Shown here piece after piece: positions 5,821 through 5,846 of a DNA stretch of 5,846 bases (the stretch's first letter is position 1; each line of letters opens with the position of its first letter). This DNA comes from Pseudomonadota bacterium (lineage in GTDB: Bacteria > Desulfobacterota > Desulfovibrionia > Desulfovibrionales > Desulfovibrionaceae), in the NCBI GenBank assembly GCA_023426275.1, contig JAFABC010000299.1:1-5846 (forward strand). Reading direction: 5' to 3'. The position numbers and the translations under genes were made by a program. The notes below the pieces were generated by a model. It saw nothing but the letters and a program-made list of their open reading frames with translations, did no database searches and was not told the DNA's origin.

Positions 5821-5836
5821 CCCCGCTTTTCCGGGG
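5821..5836. other. Small hairpin at the right edge
   Basis: CCCCG (5821-5825) and CGGGG (5832-5836) can pair around a six-base loop, close to the window end. No T run follows on either strand. No start codon, ribosome-binding site or promoter pair for aroE was recognised in the bases between this hairpin and the palindrome. The feature could be part of a larger structure cut off by the window. Confidence 0.25.
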
Positions 5837-5846
5837 GGCCTTAGGC

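Overview
The window is GC-rich (about 70% or more across the aroE, mltD and RNA methyltransferase genes). It reads as bacterial chromosome from a Gram-negative organism. The evidence is an outer-membrane-type lipoprotein murein transglycosylase, a membrane diguanylate cyclase and the protein styles. Protein similarity from memory and the intergenic elements point to a Desulfovibrionaceae-like deltaproteobacterium (Desulfovibrio/Solidesulfovibrio). These elements are a GCCTCCGGCGGC-containing tail at the left edge and a long GGGGGAGGGAAC...GTTCCCTCCCCC palindrome at the right. The taxonomy is an inference, not a search result.

Layout: (1) A TrmH/SpoU-family rRNA 2'-O-methyltransferase (RlmB-like) runs leftwards, with a truncated GC-rich repeat or terminator-like element just past its stop at the window edge. 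(2) A 180-bp divergent intergenic region with a distinct AT-rich block carries the control signals for the methyltransferase and for a rightward mltD-type lytic transglycosylase lipoprotein with four LysM or LysM-like domains. (3) mltD ends at a strong rho-independent terminator. This also separates it from a convergent leftward cluster of aroE (shikimate dehydrogenase), a multi-pass membrane GGDEF diguanylate cyclase, and a small DUF1499 membrane-anchored protein. The last two are tightly coupled: 10 nt apart, with the Shine-Dalgarno of the second overlapping the stop of the first. A good sigma70-like promoter overlaps the aroE stop, so the cyclase and DUF1499 genes can probably be transcribed apart from aroE. 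(4) The aroE leader holds a 45-nt near-perfect palindrome overlapping a G-quadruplex motif.

Functionally these are mostly housekeeping genes (ribosome modification, peptidoglycan turnover, aromatic amino-acid synthesis) plus one c-di-GMP signalling module. I see no mobile element, CRISPR array, tRNA, rRNA or defence island. The least explained parts are the seven-helix input region and CxxC tail of the cyclase, its link to a DUF1499 protein, and the leader structure of aroE. I do not see strong evidence for a wholly new biological system.
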